Shown one piece after another: positions 8,878 through 16,667 of a stretch of 64,000 nt of DNA. This DNA is from Kaistia geumhonensis. GTDB taxonomy: Bacteria; Pseudomonadota; Alphaproteobacteria; Rhizobiales; Kaistiaceae. Within the stretch, counting starts at the first letter, position 1. The number at the start of each line of letters is the position of its first letter. The stretch covers positions 3,674,001-3,738,000 of the forward strand of contig NZ_JAUSWJ010000001.1 of assembly GCF_030815145.1 (NCBI RefSeq), in the 5' to 3' direction. The position numbers were made by a program, and so were the translations under genes. The notes beneath the pieces are model-generated. The model made no database searches and had not been told where the DNA came from. It worked only from the letters and a program-made list of their open reading frames with translations.

Positions 8878-10277
8878 CGACCTCCGACATCCTGGCCCGT
8901 CCGGGCCATGCCATCGCCGACGACGTGAATGCGCGGCGTCTCTCGGCCCGAGCGGTCGCCGAGGCGGCGCTCGCCGCGATCGCAGCGGGCAACGAGGCGC
9001 TCGGCGCCTTCACCGACGTCACGGCCGAACGCGCGCTCGCCGAGGCCGACCGCGTCGATGCGCGTGTCGCGGCCGGCGAGAGCCTGCCGCTCGCCGGTGT
9101 GCCTTATTCCGTCAAGAACCTCTTCGACGTCGAAGGCATCGCCACGAGAGCGGGCTCGAAGATCAATCGCGACCGGCCGCCCGCGGCCCGCGACGCGGCC
9201 CTCATCGAGCGGATGACGGTGGCCGGCGCCGTGCTCGTCGGCGCGGTCAATATGGGCGAATATGCCTATGACTTCACCGGCGAGAACGCGCATGACGGCG
9301 CCTCGCGCAATCCGCATGATCCGGGCCGGATGTCGGGCGGCTCATCGGGTGGCTCGGGTACGTCGGTCGCCGCCGGGATGGCGGCGCTCTCGCTCGGTTC
9401 CGATACCAACGGCTCCATCCGCGTCCCGGCCTCCTTCTGCGGCCTTTACGGACTGAAGCCGACCTTCGGCCGCCTGTCGCGGGCGCGGACCTTTCCCTTC
9501 GTGCACAGCCTCGATCATCTGGGGCCGCTGGCGCGCAGCCCGCGCGATCTCGCGCTGGTGCTCGATGCGCTTCAGGGGCCCGACGCCGATGATCCGGCGC
9601 TGATCGACCGCCCGCCCGTTGCTGCCGTAGACGCGCTGGATGGGGGAACCGGCGATCTCCGTATTGCCGTCGCGGGTGGCTATTTCCGTGCCGGCGCGGG
9701 GCCGGAGGCGCTCGCCGCCGTCGCCCATGTCGCCGAGGCCCTGGGGGCGACGCGCGAGGTCGATATTCCGATCGCGGCGGCGGCGCGGTCGGCGGCCTAT
9801 CTCATCACCACGAGCGAATCCTCGGCGCTGCATCTCGATCGCCTGCGTAGCCGCGCGGGCGATTTCGACCCCGACACGCGCGACCGCTTCCTCTCCGGTG
9901 CCATGGTTCCGGCGCCCTGGTATCTCGCCGCGCAGCGTCTCCGCGCGGCGGCCAAGGCTGCCTTCGCTTCGCTGTTCGAGACGGTGGACGTGATCCTCGC
10001 GCCGGCGACGCCGTTCCCGGCGCTCAAGTCCGGCACGCGGATGGTGGAGATCGGCGGCGCGACGCTGCCCGCGCGCCCGAATATCGGTATCTTCACCCAG
10101 CCGATCAGCTTCGTCGGGCTGCCCGTGGTGGCGGTTCCGGTGTGGCTGCCGGGCGCCGCCCTGCCGATCGGCGTGCAGGTCGTCGCCCCCGCCTGGCGCG
10201 AGGATATCGCGCTGCGCGTCGCCGAAGCCCTGCACCAGTCCGGCGCGACCTCCGCGCCGGTCGCCGCCCTGACGTGA
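8874..10277 (+). CDS. AtzE/HpxY-like amidase (1-carboxybiuret hydrolase family)
   Basis: A 467-aa amidase-signature enzyme. The catalytic Lys-cisSer-Ser are K81 (YSVKNLFD), S157 (SGGSSGGSG) and S181 (TNGSIRVP). Next to an AtzG homologue it should form the AtzEG complex, which deaminates 1-carboxybiuret to 1,3-dicarboxyurea; HpxY in oxalurate operons is the other close relative. The GTG start overlaps the AtzG stop, and the end overlaps the next gene in the same way. Generic GatA-like amidase is the fallback call. Confidence 0.82.
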   Translation: MTTSDILARPGHAIADDVNARRLSARAVAEAALAAIAAGNEALGAFTDVTAERALAEADRVDARVAAGESLPLAGVPYSVKNLFDVEGIATRAGSKINRDRPPAARDAALIERMTVAGAVLVGAVNMGEYAYDFTGENAHDGASRNPHDPGRMSGGSSGGSGTSVAAGMAALSLGSDTNGSIRVPASFCGLYGLKPTFGRLSRARTFPFVHSLDHLGPLARSPRDLALVLDALQGPDADDPALIDRPPVAAVDALDGGTGDLRIAVAGGYFRAGAGPEALAAVAHVAEALGATREVDIPIAAAARSAAYLITTSESSALHLDRLRSRAGDFDPDTRDRFLSGAMVPAPWYLAAQRLRAAAKAAFASLFETVDVILAPATPFPALKSGTRMVEIGGATLPARPNIGIFTQPISFVGLPVVAVPVWLPGAALPIGVQVVAPAWREDIALRVAEALHQSGATSAPVAALT

Positions 10278-11065
10278 ACGAGCGAATGATCAACGAGACC
10301 GAAACGAGCGCCCGCTGGGCGGGCCGCAACAACGACAAGGACCGGCTTCGCGACCGGATCTGGGGCAAGCTGATGAGCGACGGCGTCAATGTCGGCCCCG
10401 TCGACAGCCGCATCCCGAATTTCGCCGGCGCCGATCTCGCCGCGCTGCATCTCTCGCGGCTCGACGCGTGGAAGAATGCGAAGGTCGTGAAGTGCAATCC
10501 CGATCCGCCGCAGATCCCGGTGCGCCTGCGCGCCCTCTATGACGGCAAGATCCTCTACGCCCCGGTCCCCGAACTGACCAAGGGCTTCCCCTTCGTGCGG
10601 CTCGATCCGGCCGTGCTGGAGGCCAGGGGCGTCCAGTTCGAGCTCGCTGCCACGTCGCAGGGCTTCGTCGAGCATGGCCAGCCGGTCGAGTTCGAGGAGA
10701 TGGAGCCGCTCGATTTCGTCGTGGTCGGCTGCGTCGCGGTCAGCCGGGCCGGTGGCCGCACCGGGAAGGGCGGCGGCTTCGCCGATCTCGAGCTCGGCAT
10801 TTTCCGCGAGCTCGGCAAGGTGACGCCGACCACCCCCGTGGCGACGACCGTTCACACCGTCCAGCTCGTCGACGACGTGCTGCTGCCGATGCTCGCCCAT
10901 GATTCCCCGCTCGACTACATCGCGACCGAGCAGGGCGTCATCGAGACGAAGACGGCGATGACGCGGCCGACCGGTGTCGCCTGGGACTTCGTGCAGGCCG
11001 ACCAGTACGCATCGATCCCGTTCCTGAACGATCTTCGGGCGCGGATCGAGGCCAGGCAGGCGTGA
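10274..11065 (+). CDS. 5-formyltetrahydrofolate cyclo-ligase family protein
   Basis: A 263-aa protein with the NagB/MTHFS-like fold. The C-terminal half carries the family loop (RTGKGGGFADLELG, compare GKGGGYYDR in true cyclo-ligases) and the N-terminal region contains AWKNAKVVKCNPD. True MTHFS proteins are about 190 residues; this is longer, so the reaction is probably not the folate one. It starts at GTG 10274, overlapping the AtzE stop; ATG 10286 is an alternative. Its place inside a ureide/triazine operon is its only functional clue. Confidence 0.7.
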   Translation: MNERMINETETSARWAGRNNDKDRLRDRIWGKLMSDGVNVGPVDSRIPNFAGADLAALHLSRLDAWKNAKVVKCNPDPPQIPVRLRALYDGKILYAPVPELTKGFPFVRLDPAVLEARGVQFELAATSQGFVEHGQPVEFEEMEPLDFVVVGCVAVSRAGGRTGKGGGFADLELGIFRELGKVTPTTPVATTVHTVQLVDDVLLPMLAHDSPLDYIATEQGVIETKTAMTRPTGVAWDFVQADQYASIPFLNDLRARIEARQA

Positions 11066-11075
11066 GGGCGGCGGC

Positions 11076-11483
11076 GTGACCATCGAGATCGATCATCCCG
11101 AGACAAGGGCCGAGCTCCAGGCGGCGTTCATGCGCTACGAGACGGCGCTGGTCGAGAACGATGTCGCCGTGCTCGACGAGCTCTTCCTCGTCGCACCCAC
11201 CACGATCCGCTACGGCGGCGGCGAGAATCTGTACGGCTATGCCGAGATCGCCGCCTTCCGATCCGCGCGGTCGCCGGCGGGCCTCGCGCGGCGGCTGGAT
11301 CGCACGGTCATCACCACCTATGGCCGCGACTTCGGCGTCGCCTCGACGCTGTTCTACCGCGACAGCGCGCCCGGCAAGGTGGGCCGCCAGATGCAGACCT
11401 GGGTGAAGACGGTCGCCGGCTGGCGCGTCGCCGCGGCGCATGTGAGCATCATTCCGGATCCGGCCGGCGGGGAAAAGACGTGA
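11076..11483 (+). CDS. AtzH/HpxZ-like protein (DUF3225, SnoaL-like)
   Basis: A 135-aa cone-shaped SnoaL-like protein of the DUF3225 family. HpxZ belongs to oxalurate catabolism, and AtzH in the cyanuric acid pathway converts 1,3-dicarboxyurea, the AtzEG product, to allophanate. Visible family features are the N-terminal helix ETRAELQAAFMRYETALVEN and the segment TTIRYGGGENLYGY. Together with AtzG and AtzE upstream it completes the known three-gene G-E-H / X-Y-Z set. It begins with GTG 11076 and overlaps the regulator by GTGA. Confidence 0.78.
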   Translation: MTIEIDHPETRAELQAAFMRYETALVENDVAVLDELFLVAPTTIRYGGGENLYGYAEIAAFRSARSPAGLARRLDRTVITTYGRDFGVASTLFYRDSAPGKVGRQMQTWVKTVAGWRVAAAHVSIIPDPAGGEKT

Positions 11484-12157
11484 CCGCGCGGGCGGCCGGG
11501 ACAAGGGAAGCGCCCGTCCGCCGCACGCGGACCGAAGACCTGCGCGTGCAACTTGCCGACGAGATCGTCCGTGGCGTCTTCGCGCCCGGCGACGCCCTCG
11601 ACGAAAGCGGCCTTGCCGCGCGCTACGGCGTCTCGCGCACACCCGTGCGCGAGGCACTGCGCCAGCTGTCGTCGAGCGGGCTCGTGGAGATCCGCCCGCA
11701 TCGCGGCGCCATCGTCACGCGCCCGTCCGAGGCGCGGCTGATGGAAATGTTCATCGTGATGGCCGAACTGGAGAGCCTCTGCGCCGGGCTGGCGGCCGAG
11801 GCGATGAGCCTTCTCGAGCGGCGCGAGCTGGAACGTCTGCACCGGGCGCTCGGCGAACTCGTGAAGTCCGGCGATCCCGCCCGCTATGCCGAGGCCAACG
11901 AGCGCTTCCACAGCGCGATCTATGCCGGCGCGCATAACGGCTATCTGTCCGAACTGACGCTCGCGACCCGCGCGCGGCTGGCGCCGTTCCGCCGGGCGCA
12001 GTTCCGCCGCATCGGCCGGCTGGCGCTCTCCTTCGACGAGCACGACCGGGTGGTCGAGGCGATCCTGCGCGGCGATCGCGATCTCGCCACGCGGGCGATG
12101 CGCGAGCATATCGGCACGGTCAAGGAAGCCTTCGACCGCTTCATGGAAGGGCGCTGA
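11480..12157 (+). CDS. GntR family regulator, FCD subfamily
   Basis: A 225-aa transcription factor with an N-terminal winged helix (residues about 15-80; DEIVRGVFAPGDALDESGLA and the recognition helix YGVSRTPVREALRQL) and an all-helical FCD ligand domain with metal-binding histidines (ERFHSAIYAGAHN, REHIGTV). It is the last gene of the operon and probably senses a pathway substrate or intermediate to control it, alone or together with the sigma-54 promoter. A T-rich stretch (12201-12210) follows the gene and may end transcription. Confidence 0.88.
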   Translation: MTARAAGTREAPVRRTRTEDLRVQLADEIVRGVFAPGDALDESGLAARYGVSRTPVREALRQLSSSGLVEIRPHRGAIVTRPSEARLMEMFIVMAELESLCAGLAAEAMSLLERRELERLHRALGELVKSGDPARYAEANERFHSAIYAGAHNGYLSELTLATRARLAPFRRAQFRRIGRLALSFDEHDRVVEAILRGDRDLATRAMREHIGTVKEAFDRFMEGR

Positions 12158-12311
12158 CCCTCGCCCCGTCCTGCCCGGCGCGCGGGCGGCGATCCGTCGC
12201 GTTTTGTTTTCCCTCTCCCGACTGTTGAGTTGAAGCCCGCCTTACCTATGGTAGGAGCCGGAACGGCACGGCGGTTGGCCGGGGCCAGAAACCGAATCAC
12301 GGGAGGCGAGG

Positions 12312-12938
12312 ATGGCGTCTGAAGTGCGCGACGATGACGGCGAGACGAGCTACGAGGTCCGCGAGGTCGTCGCGGTCTTCGACAGCGAGAAGGCGCTTCA
12401 GGCCTCCGTCGACGACCTCATCGCCGCCGGTCTCGAGCGGGAGGACATGAGCGTCCTCGCCGATCCGGGCAAGCTCGCCGAGCTCGGCGTGCCGGTCTCC
12501 GGCATCGAGGACGATCCCAAGGCCGCGCGGGCCGCCTATATGCCGTCCGAGACACGGGCCGAGGAAGCGACCGCGCTCGTCGGCGCGCCGGCGCTGATCG
12601 TCGGCCTCGGCGCGGCGCTGGCGGCTGGCACGGCCGGCCTTTCGCTGATCCCGACGCTGGCGCTGACCGTCGGCGGCACGCTGGCCAGCGGCGGCGCCGG
12701 CATGCTGCTCGCGCGCTTCTTCGGTCATCGCCATGCCGACTTCATCGGCCGCCAGATCGAGGCCGGCGGCCTCGTGCTCTGGGTGCATTCGGCCGACAAG
12801 GGTGCGGACGCCAGCATCGTCGATATCGTCGCGAAGCACGGCGCCCGCGACATCCACCAGCATACGATCAAGCGCAGCTGGGGTGTCGACGACGTGCCGC
12901 TGCACGACTTCAATCCCGATCCGCTGGTCCGCGAGTAG
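12312..12938 (+). CDS. YflT/general-stress-like membrane protein, function unknown
   Basis: A 208-aa protein. Residues about 15-55 (REVVAVFDSEKALQASVDDL and following) resemble the YflT/general stress 17M N-terminal domain, which has a flavin- or nucleotide-free alpha/beta fold. The middle contains a Gly/Ala-rich hydrophobic hairpin (about 92-140), probably two membrane helices. The C-terminal part (GGLVLWVHSADKGADASIVD) looks like a second copy of the alpha/beta domain. It stands alone, with an A/T-richer upstream gap. No function can be assigned. Confidence 0.7.
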   Translation: MASEVRDDDGETSYEVREVVAVFDSEKALQASVDDLIAAGLEREDMSVLADPGKLAELGVPVSGIEDDPKAARAAYMPSETRAEEATALVGAPALIVGLGAALAAGTAGLSLIPTLALTVGGTLASGGAGMLLARFFGHRHADFIGRQIEAGGLVLWVHSADKGADASIVDIVAKHGARDIHQHTIKRSWGVDDVPLHDFNPDPLVRE

Positions 12939-13014
12939 TCGCCGCGGCGAAAGCTCGTTCGATCGTCCAGTCCCGCGGCGCGGGGCTGGACCCGCGAATC
13001 CCCGGAGTCCCCCG

Positions 13015-13506
13015 ATGATCAAGCTTCGCTCGTTCCTTCTCGCCGCGGCCGTCACGGCCGCCCTCCCGGCCATGCAGGCCGAGGCTGCCACAGCGTTCGA
13101 ATGCCCGGTTCCCGATGCCGGCGCGACCGTGGATGCGTCGCTCGCCGCCCTGCTGCCGCCCGATAATGCCTTCGAGGATGTCGCCAAGCTCAATGCCGCG
13201 ATCGACGCGATGACCGCCTCCGGCGTCTCGCGCGCCGTGGTCATCGATGTGCTGGTGTCGCGCTACTGCCCGGTGATGGCCAAGGAGAGCTGGCTTTCCG
13301 ACGCCGAGAAGACCGACCGCATGCGTGCCTTTGCCTCGCGCGTCACGCGCATCGTCTTCGGGCTCGAAAGCGAGGACACGATCATTTTCGACGTGGCGCT
13401 TCCCGCTGCCATTGCCAATCAGGTGACGTCGCAGGCGAGTGCCGCGAAGATCACGCCGCAGGCCTGGATCGCCACCGAGGTCGACAAGGCGATCACCGGC
13501 AATTGA
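13015..13506 (+). CDS. conserved secreted protein of unknown function
   Basis: A 163-aa protein with a cleavable Sec signal (MIKLRSFLLAAAVTAALPAMQAEA). The mature part is about 140 residues and mostly helical, with two cysteines (ECPVPD and SRYCPVM) that could form a disulfide in the periplasm. I recognise no enzyme motif. GGAG precedes the ATG by about 9 bases. Its stop lies 35 bases from the convergent mtgA stop. Confidence 0.7.
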   Translation: MIKLRSFLLAAAVTAALPAMQAEAATAFECPVPDAGATVDASLAALLPPDNAFEDVAKLNAAIDAMTASGVSRAVVIDVLVSRYCPVMAKESWLSDAEKTDRMRAFASRVTRIVFGLESEDTIIFDVALPAAIANQVTSQASAAKITPQAWIATEVDKAITGN

Positions 13507-13541
13507 GCCGGACCGGCGCCGTCCTCGGCGGCGGCGTTGCC

Positions 13542-14357
13542 TCACATGCAGTCGACATAGGGTCCGGCCTGCGCAGCCCGGCGCTGGATGATGCGCGCAT
13601 GCGCCTGAAGCGCGCGTGACGGCTTGCCGGGATTGCGCAGGATCGGGTTGGGCAGCGCCGCGGCGAGCAGCGCGCCCTCGCGGGCGGTGAGGGCCTTCGC
13701 CGGCTTCTTGAAATAGTGCTGCGCGGCCGCCTCGACGCCGAATAGGCCGGGGCCCCATTGCGCGATGTTGAGATAGATCTCCATCAGCCGGCGCTTCGAC
13801 CATATGAAATCGGCATAGAGCGCGAGCGGAATCTCCAGCCCCTTGCGCAGATAGCTGCGCGAGGGCCAGAGATAGAGGTTCTTGACCGTCTGCATCGGGA
13901 TCGTGCTCGCGCCTCGAGACGGCCCGCCCTCGCGCGACAGAACGGTTTCGAGCTGGTTCCAGTCGACGCCCGAATGGGCGCAGAACTGGCCATCCTCCGA
14001 CATCGTCACGGCATTGACGACATTGGACGAGATGTCGTCGAACGACACCCAGTCGCGGTCCATGCCCTGGAACGTGATCGCCGACCACAGCATCAGCGTC
14101 GAGACCGGCGGCACGATCCAGTAGATCGGCGTCAGCACCAGCGGCAGTGCGACGATGACGAGCGCGATCTTCGCGGCGAGGACGGCATAGCGCTTCCAGC
14201 GCTGCCTCGCGTCGGCCTCGGGGATGGCGGTCGGGGCCGCCACCGGCTCGATCGTCTCGGGCGGAACCTGCTCGCCGGCATAGGCGGGGAGGGGCATCAC
14301 CGCCGCGACGCCGGTGCCCGCTGCCTCGCCTGGCCGGTTCTCCGACGCCTCCGTCAT
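13542..14357 (-). CDS. mtgA: monofunctional biosynthetic peptidoglycan transglycosylase
   Basis: A 271-aa GT51 glycosyltransferase that polymerises lipid II glycan chains in the periplasm. A cytoplasmic tail of about 60 residues is followed by one membrane anchor (AAKIALVIVALPLVLTPIYW). Catalytic motifs are SEDGQFCAHSGVDW (first glutamate) and RGASTIPMQTVKNLYLW. The penicillin-binding domain is absent, so it is the monofunctional type. The start overlaps the stop of the upstream oxyR-like gene by 4 bases, an unusual pairing of a redox regulator and a cell-wall enzyme. Confidence 0.92.
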   Translation of the reverse strand: MTEASENRPGEAAGTGVAAVMPLPAYAGEQVPPETIEPVAAPTAIPEADARQRWKRYAVLAAKIALVIVALPLVLTPIYWIVPPVSTLMLWSAITFQGMDRDWVSFDDISSNVVNAVTMSEDGQFCAHSGVDWNQLETVLSREGGPSRGASTIPMQTVKNLYLWPSRSYLRKGLEIPLALYADFIWSKRRLMEIYLNIAQWGPGLFGVEAAAQHYFKKPAKALTAREGALLAAALPNPILRNPGKPSRALQAHARIIQRRAAQAGPYVDCM

Positions 14358-15271
14358 GACGCCGCCCGCACCGGTTCGAGCGCGAAGCGGCCGAGATGAT
14401 CGGCCAGCAGGCGAAAATCCTGGTCGCGGCTGGTGCCGCGCCGCCAGCAAAGGGCGAGGCTTCGGCGCGCCTCGCGCTGTTCGATGCTCATGAGGGCGAT
14501 CTGCGTTCCGGACAGGATGCCCGCCTCGGTGGCGATGCGGGGCAGGAAGGTGATGCCGAGGCCGTTGTCGACCATCTGGACCAGCGTTGTCAGGCTGGAG
14601 GCGCGGATCTCGTCGCTCTCCCGCGCCGCGAGTTCCGGCGCGGCGGCGCGGACGTGATCGCTGAGGCAGTGGCCGTCCTCGAGCAGGAGCAGCGTTTCCG
14701 CTGCCAGTTCCCGCGCGCCGACCACCTGGCGTCCGGCGAGCGGGTGCTCGCCCGGGACGGCGACGAGCAGGCTGTCCTCGGCCACCTTTTCGACCACGAG
14801 GCCGTCGACCGGCGCGGGCAGGGCGATCAACACCGCGTCGAGCCGACCGGCACGCAGGTCGTCCAGCATCGGCCGCGTCAGATCCTCGCGCAGATGCAGC
14901 TTGAGGCCCGGATAGGCCTGCCGGAGCTGCGGCAGCACGCGTGGCAGGAAATAGGGCGCGATCGACGGGATCACGCCGAGGCGGATCCGGCCGGCGAGCG
15001 GCGCATGCGAGCTGCGCGCTGCGTCCATGAGTTCCCGCGTATCGACGAGCAGCGCCTTCATGCGGGGCAGGCTCGCCTCGCCGGCCGCCGTCAGTGCGAC
15101 GAGCCGGTTGGCGCGCTCGACGAGGCTGACGCCGATGGTCTCCTCGAGCTGCCGCACCGCATCGGAGAGCGTCGACTGGGTGACCCCGCAGGAGGCCGCG
15201 GCGCGGCTGAACGACCCGGTCTCGGCGAGGGCGACGAAATACTGCATCTGGCGGAGCGTCGGAAGTTGCAT
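14354..15271 (-). CDS. OxyR-like LysR family regulator
   Basis: A 305-aa LysR regulator divergent from ahpC, the classic oxyR position. The helix-turn-helix (SFSRAAASCGVTQSTLSDAV) follows MQLPTLRQMQYF; the ATG at 15271 is chosen for that family-typical N-terminus. The peroxidatic cysteine is in the conserved LLEDGHCLSDH, matching C199 of E. coli OxyR. The second cysteine, expected nine residues later, is replaced within VRAAAPEL. It may therefore be a one-cysteine OxyR using another thiol, or a non-canonical peroxide sensor. Confidence 0.82.
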   Translation of the reverse strand: MQLPTLRQMQYFVALAETGSFSRAAASCGVTQSTLSDAVRQLEETIGVSLVERANRLVALTAAGEASLPRMKALLVDTRELMDAARSSHAPLAGRIRLGVIPSIAPYFLPRVLPQLRQAYPGLKLHLREDLTRPMLDDLRAGRLDAVLIALPAPVDGLVVEKVAEDSLLVAVPGEHPLAGRQVVGARELAAETLLLLEDGHCLSDHVRAAAPELAARESDEIRASSLTTLVQMVDNGLGITFLPRIATEAGILSGTQIALMSIEQREARRSLALCWRRGTSRDQDFRLLADHLGRFALEPVRAAS

Positions 15272-15306
15272 GCCCCCTGCACTAAAGAGCGATGGCGCCG
15301 CCTGCA

Positions 15307-15352
15307 ATCGGTAAAACCGATCAAGGTCTGCGTTTTTTACGGTTTGACCGAT
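15307..15352. promoter_or_regulatory. twin LysR-type operators in the oxyR-ahpC gap
   Basis: ATCGGTAAAACCGAT (15307-15321) is a perfect dyad of T-N11-A type. A second copy in reverse orientation, TACGGTTTGACCGAT (15338-15352), has its centre 31 bases away, three helical turns. Both copies therefore face the same side of the helix, which suits a tetrameric OxyR. They lie between the divergent starts at 15271 and 15449, closer to the regulator gene, and could serve autoregulation and ahpC activation. Confidence 0.6.
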
Positions 15353-15448
15353 GCGCTGCAGCATGGCAGTTTCTCGCTCATGCAGCAGCCCGACAGGCAT
15401 TCTGTGTGCGCTGCGAAATCATCCGTCTCGACATGACAGGAGTAGGAC

Positions 15449-16000
15449 ATGCTCGGCATCGGCGACAAGCTGCCTGATTTCTCGGTTACCGGCGTGAAGC
15501 CCGGCTTCAACAAGCACGAGGAAAATGGCGAGAGCGCCTTCGAGACGATCACGAAGGACAGCTTCGCTGGCAAGTGGAAGGTCATCTTCTTCTATCCGAA
15601 GGACTTCACCTTCGTCTGCCCGACCGAGATCGCCGAATTCGCCCGTCTCGCCGGCGAGTTCGAGGATCGCGACGCGGTGGTGCTCGGCGGCTCGACCGAC
15701 AACGAGTTCGTGAAGCTCGCCTGGCGCCGTGACCACAAGGACCTCGACCGGCTGCCGATCTGGTCCTTCGCCGACACCAACGGCTCGCTCGTCGACGGCC
15801 TCGGCGTGCGCTCGCCGGACGGCGTCGCCTACCGCGTGACCTTCATCGTGGATCCGCATGGCGAGATCCAGCACGTCTACGCGACCAACCTCAATGTCGG
15901 CCGCAATCCGAAGGACACGCTGCGCGTTCTCGACGCGCTGCAGACCGACGAGCTCTGCGCCTGCAACCGCGAGGTCGGCGGCACCACGCTCGCGGCCTGA
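15449..16000 (+). CDS. ahpC: peroxiredoxin AhpC
   Basis: A 183-aa alkyl hydroperoxide reductase of the AhpC group, reducing peroxides with a thiol. The peroxidatic cysteine is C57 in [13 protein letters not shown]; two cysteines near the C-terminus (DELCACNR, C170 and C172) provide resolution, as in AhpD-linked AhpC proteins. AGGAG (15438-15442) serves the ATG. Control by the divergent OxyR-like protein through the dyads at 15307-15352 is likely. Confidence 0.95.
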   Translation: MLGIGDKLPDFSVTGVKPGFNKHEENGESAFETITKDSFAGKWKVIFFYPKDFTFVCPTEIAEFARLAGEFEDRDAVVLGGSTDNEFVKLAWRRDHKDLDRLPIWSFADTNGSLVDGLGVRSPDGVAYRVTFIVDPHGEIQHVYATNLNVGRNPKDTLRVLDALQTDELCACNREVGGTTLAA

Positions 16001-16021
16001 TCCCGCATCATCCGACGATCG

Positions 16022-16044
16022 GCGCCCCGGACTATCCGGGGCGC
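16022..16044 (+). terminator. hairpin between ahpC and ahpD
   Basis: GCGCCCCGG (16022-16030) and CCGGGGCGC (16036-16044) form a perfect 9-bp stem with loop ACTAT, followed by a weak pyrimidine tail (TTCCTCC). It could partly end transcription or protect the ahpC mRNA, giving more AhpC than AhpD. Confidence 0.55.
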
Positions 16045-16071
16045 TTCCTCCGAAGAGAGTCCGAACACGCC

Positions 16072-16599
16072 ATGTCGATCGACAGCCTCAAGTCTCGCAT
16101 CCCCGATTTCGCCAAGGATGTCCGCCTCAACCTGTCGACGCTCGCCGGCGACGAGACGCTGACGCCGCAGCAGAAATACGGCCTGATGGTCGCCTGCGGA
16201 ATCGCGAGCCGCAATCCGGCCGTCCGCGAGGCGCTCGTTGCCGAGGCGACGCCGCACCTTTCGCCCGCCGCGCTCGCCGCCGCCAAGTCTGCCGCCGCGA
16301 TCATGGGCATGAACAATGTCTATTACCGCTTCACGCATCTCGTCTCGAACGGCGAGTACCGCACGCTGCCGGCGAAGCTGCGCATGAACGTCATCGGCAA
16401 TCCCGGCGTCGACAAGGCCGATTTCGAGCTTTGGTCGCTCGCCGTCTCGGCGATCAATGGCTGCGGCATGTGCATGGACAGCCACGAGGCCGTGCTGAAG
16501 AAGGCCGAGGTCCCGACCGAGGCCGTGCAGACCGCGGTCCGCTACGCCGCCATCATCCAGTCGGCGGCGATCGCGCTCGAGGCCGCCGAGGCTGCTTGA
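16072..16599 (+). CDS. ahpD: alkyl hydroperoxidase AhpD
   Basis: A 175-aa AhpD that reduces oxidised AhpC. The CxxC active site is C131-C134 in [11 protein letters not shown], with the conserved His138. The length matches the family. It lies 71 bases downstream of ahpC on the same strand and is probably co-transcribed through the intervening hairpin. Confidence 0.95.
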   Translation: MSIDSLKSRIPDFAKDVRLNLSTLAGDETLTPQQKYGLMVACGIASRNPAVREALVAEATPHLSPAALAAAKSAAAIMGMNNVYYRFTHLVSNGEYRTLPAKLRMNVIGNPGVDKADFELWSLAVSAINGCGMCMDSHEAVLKKAEVPTEAVQTAVRYAAIIQSAAIALEAAEAA

Positions 16600-16667
16600 C
16601 GGCCCGGTCTCGCGCCGCCTATTCCGGCGTTGGCCCGGCCCCGAGGCCGGCGACGCCGGAGCCTGAC

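Noticed and set aside
13016-13550. Possible insertion or broken gene between the secreted protein and mtgA
   Set aside because: Both genes are intact and convergent with a 35-base gap; no repeats or target duplications are visible.
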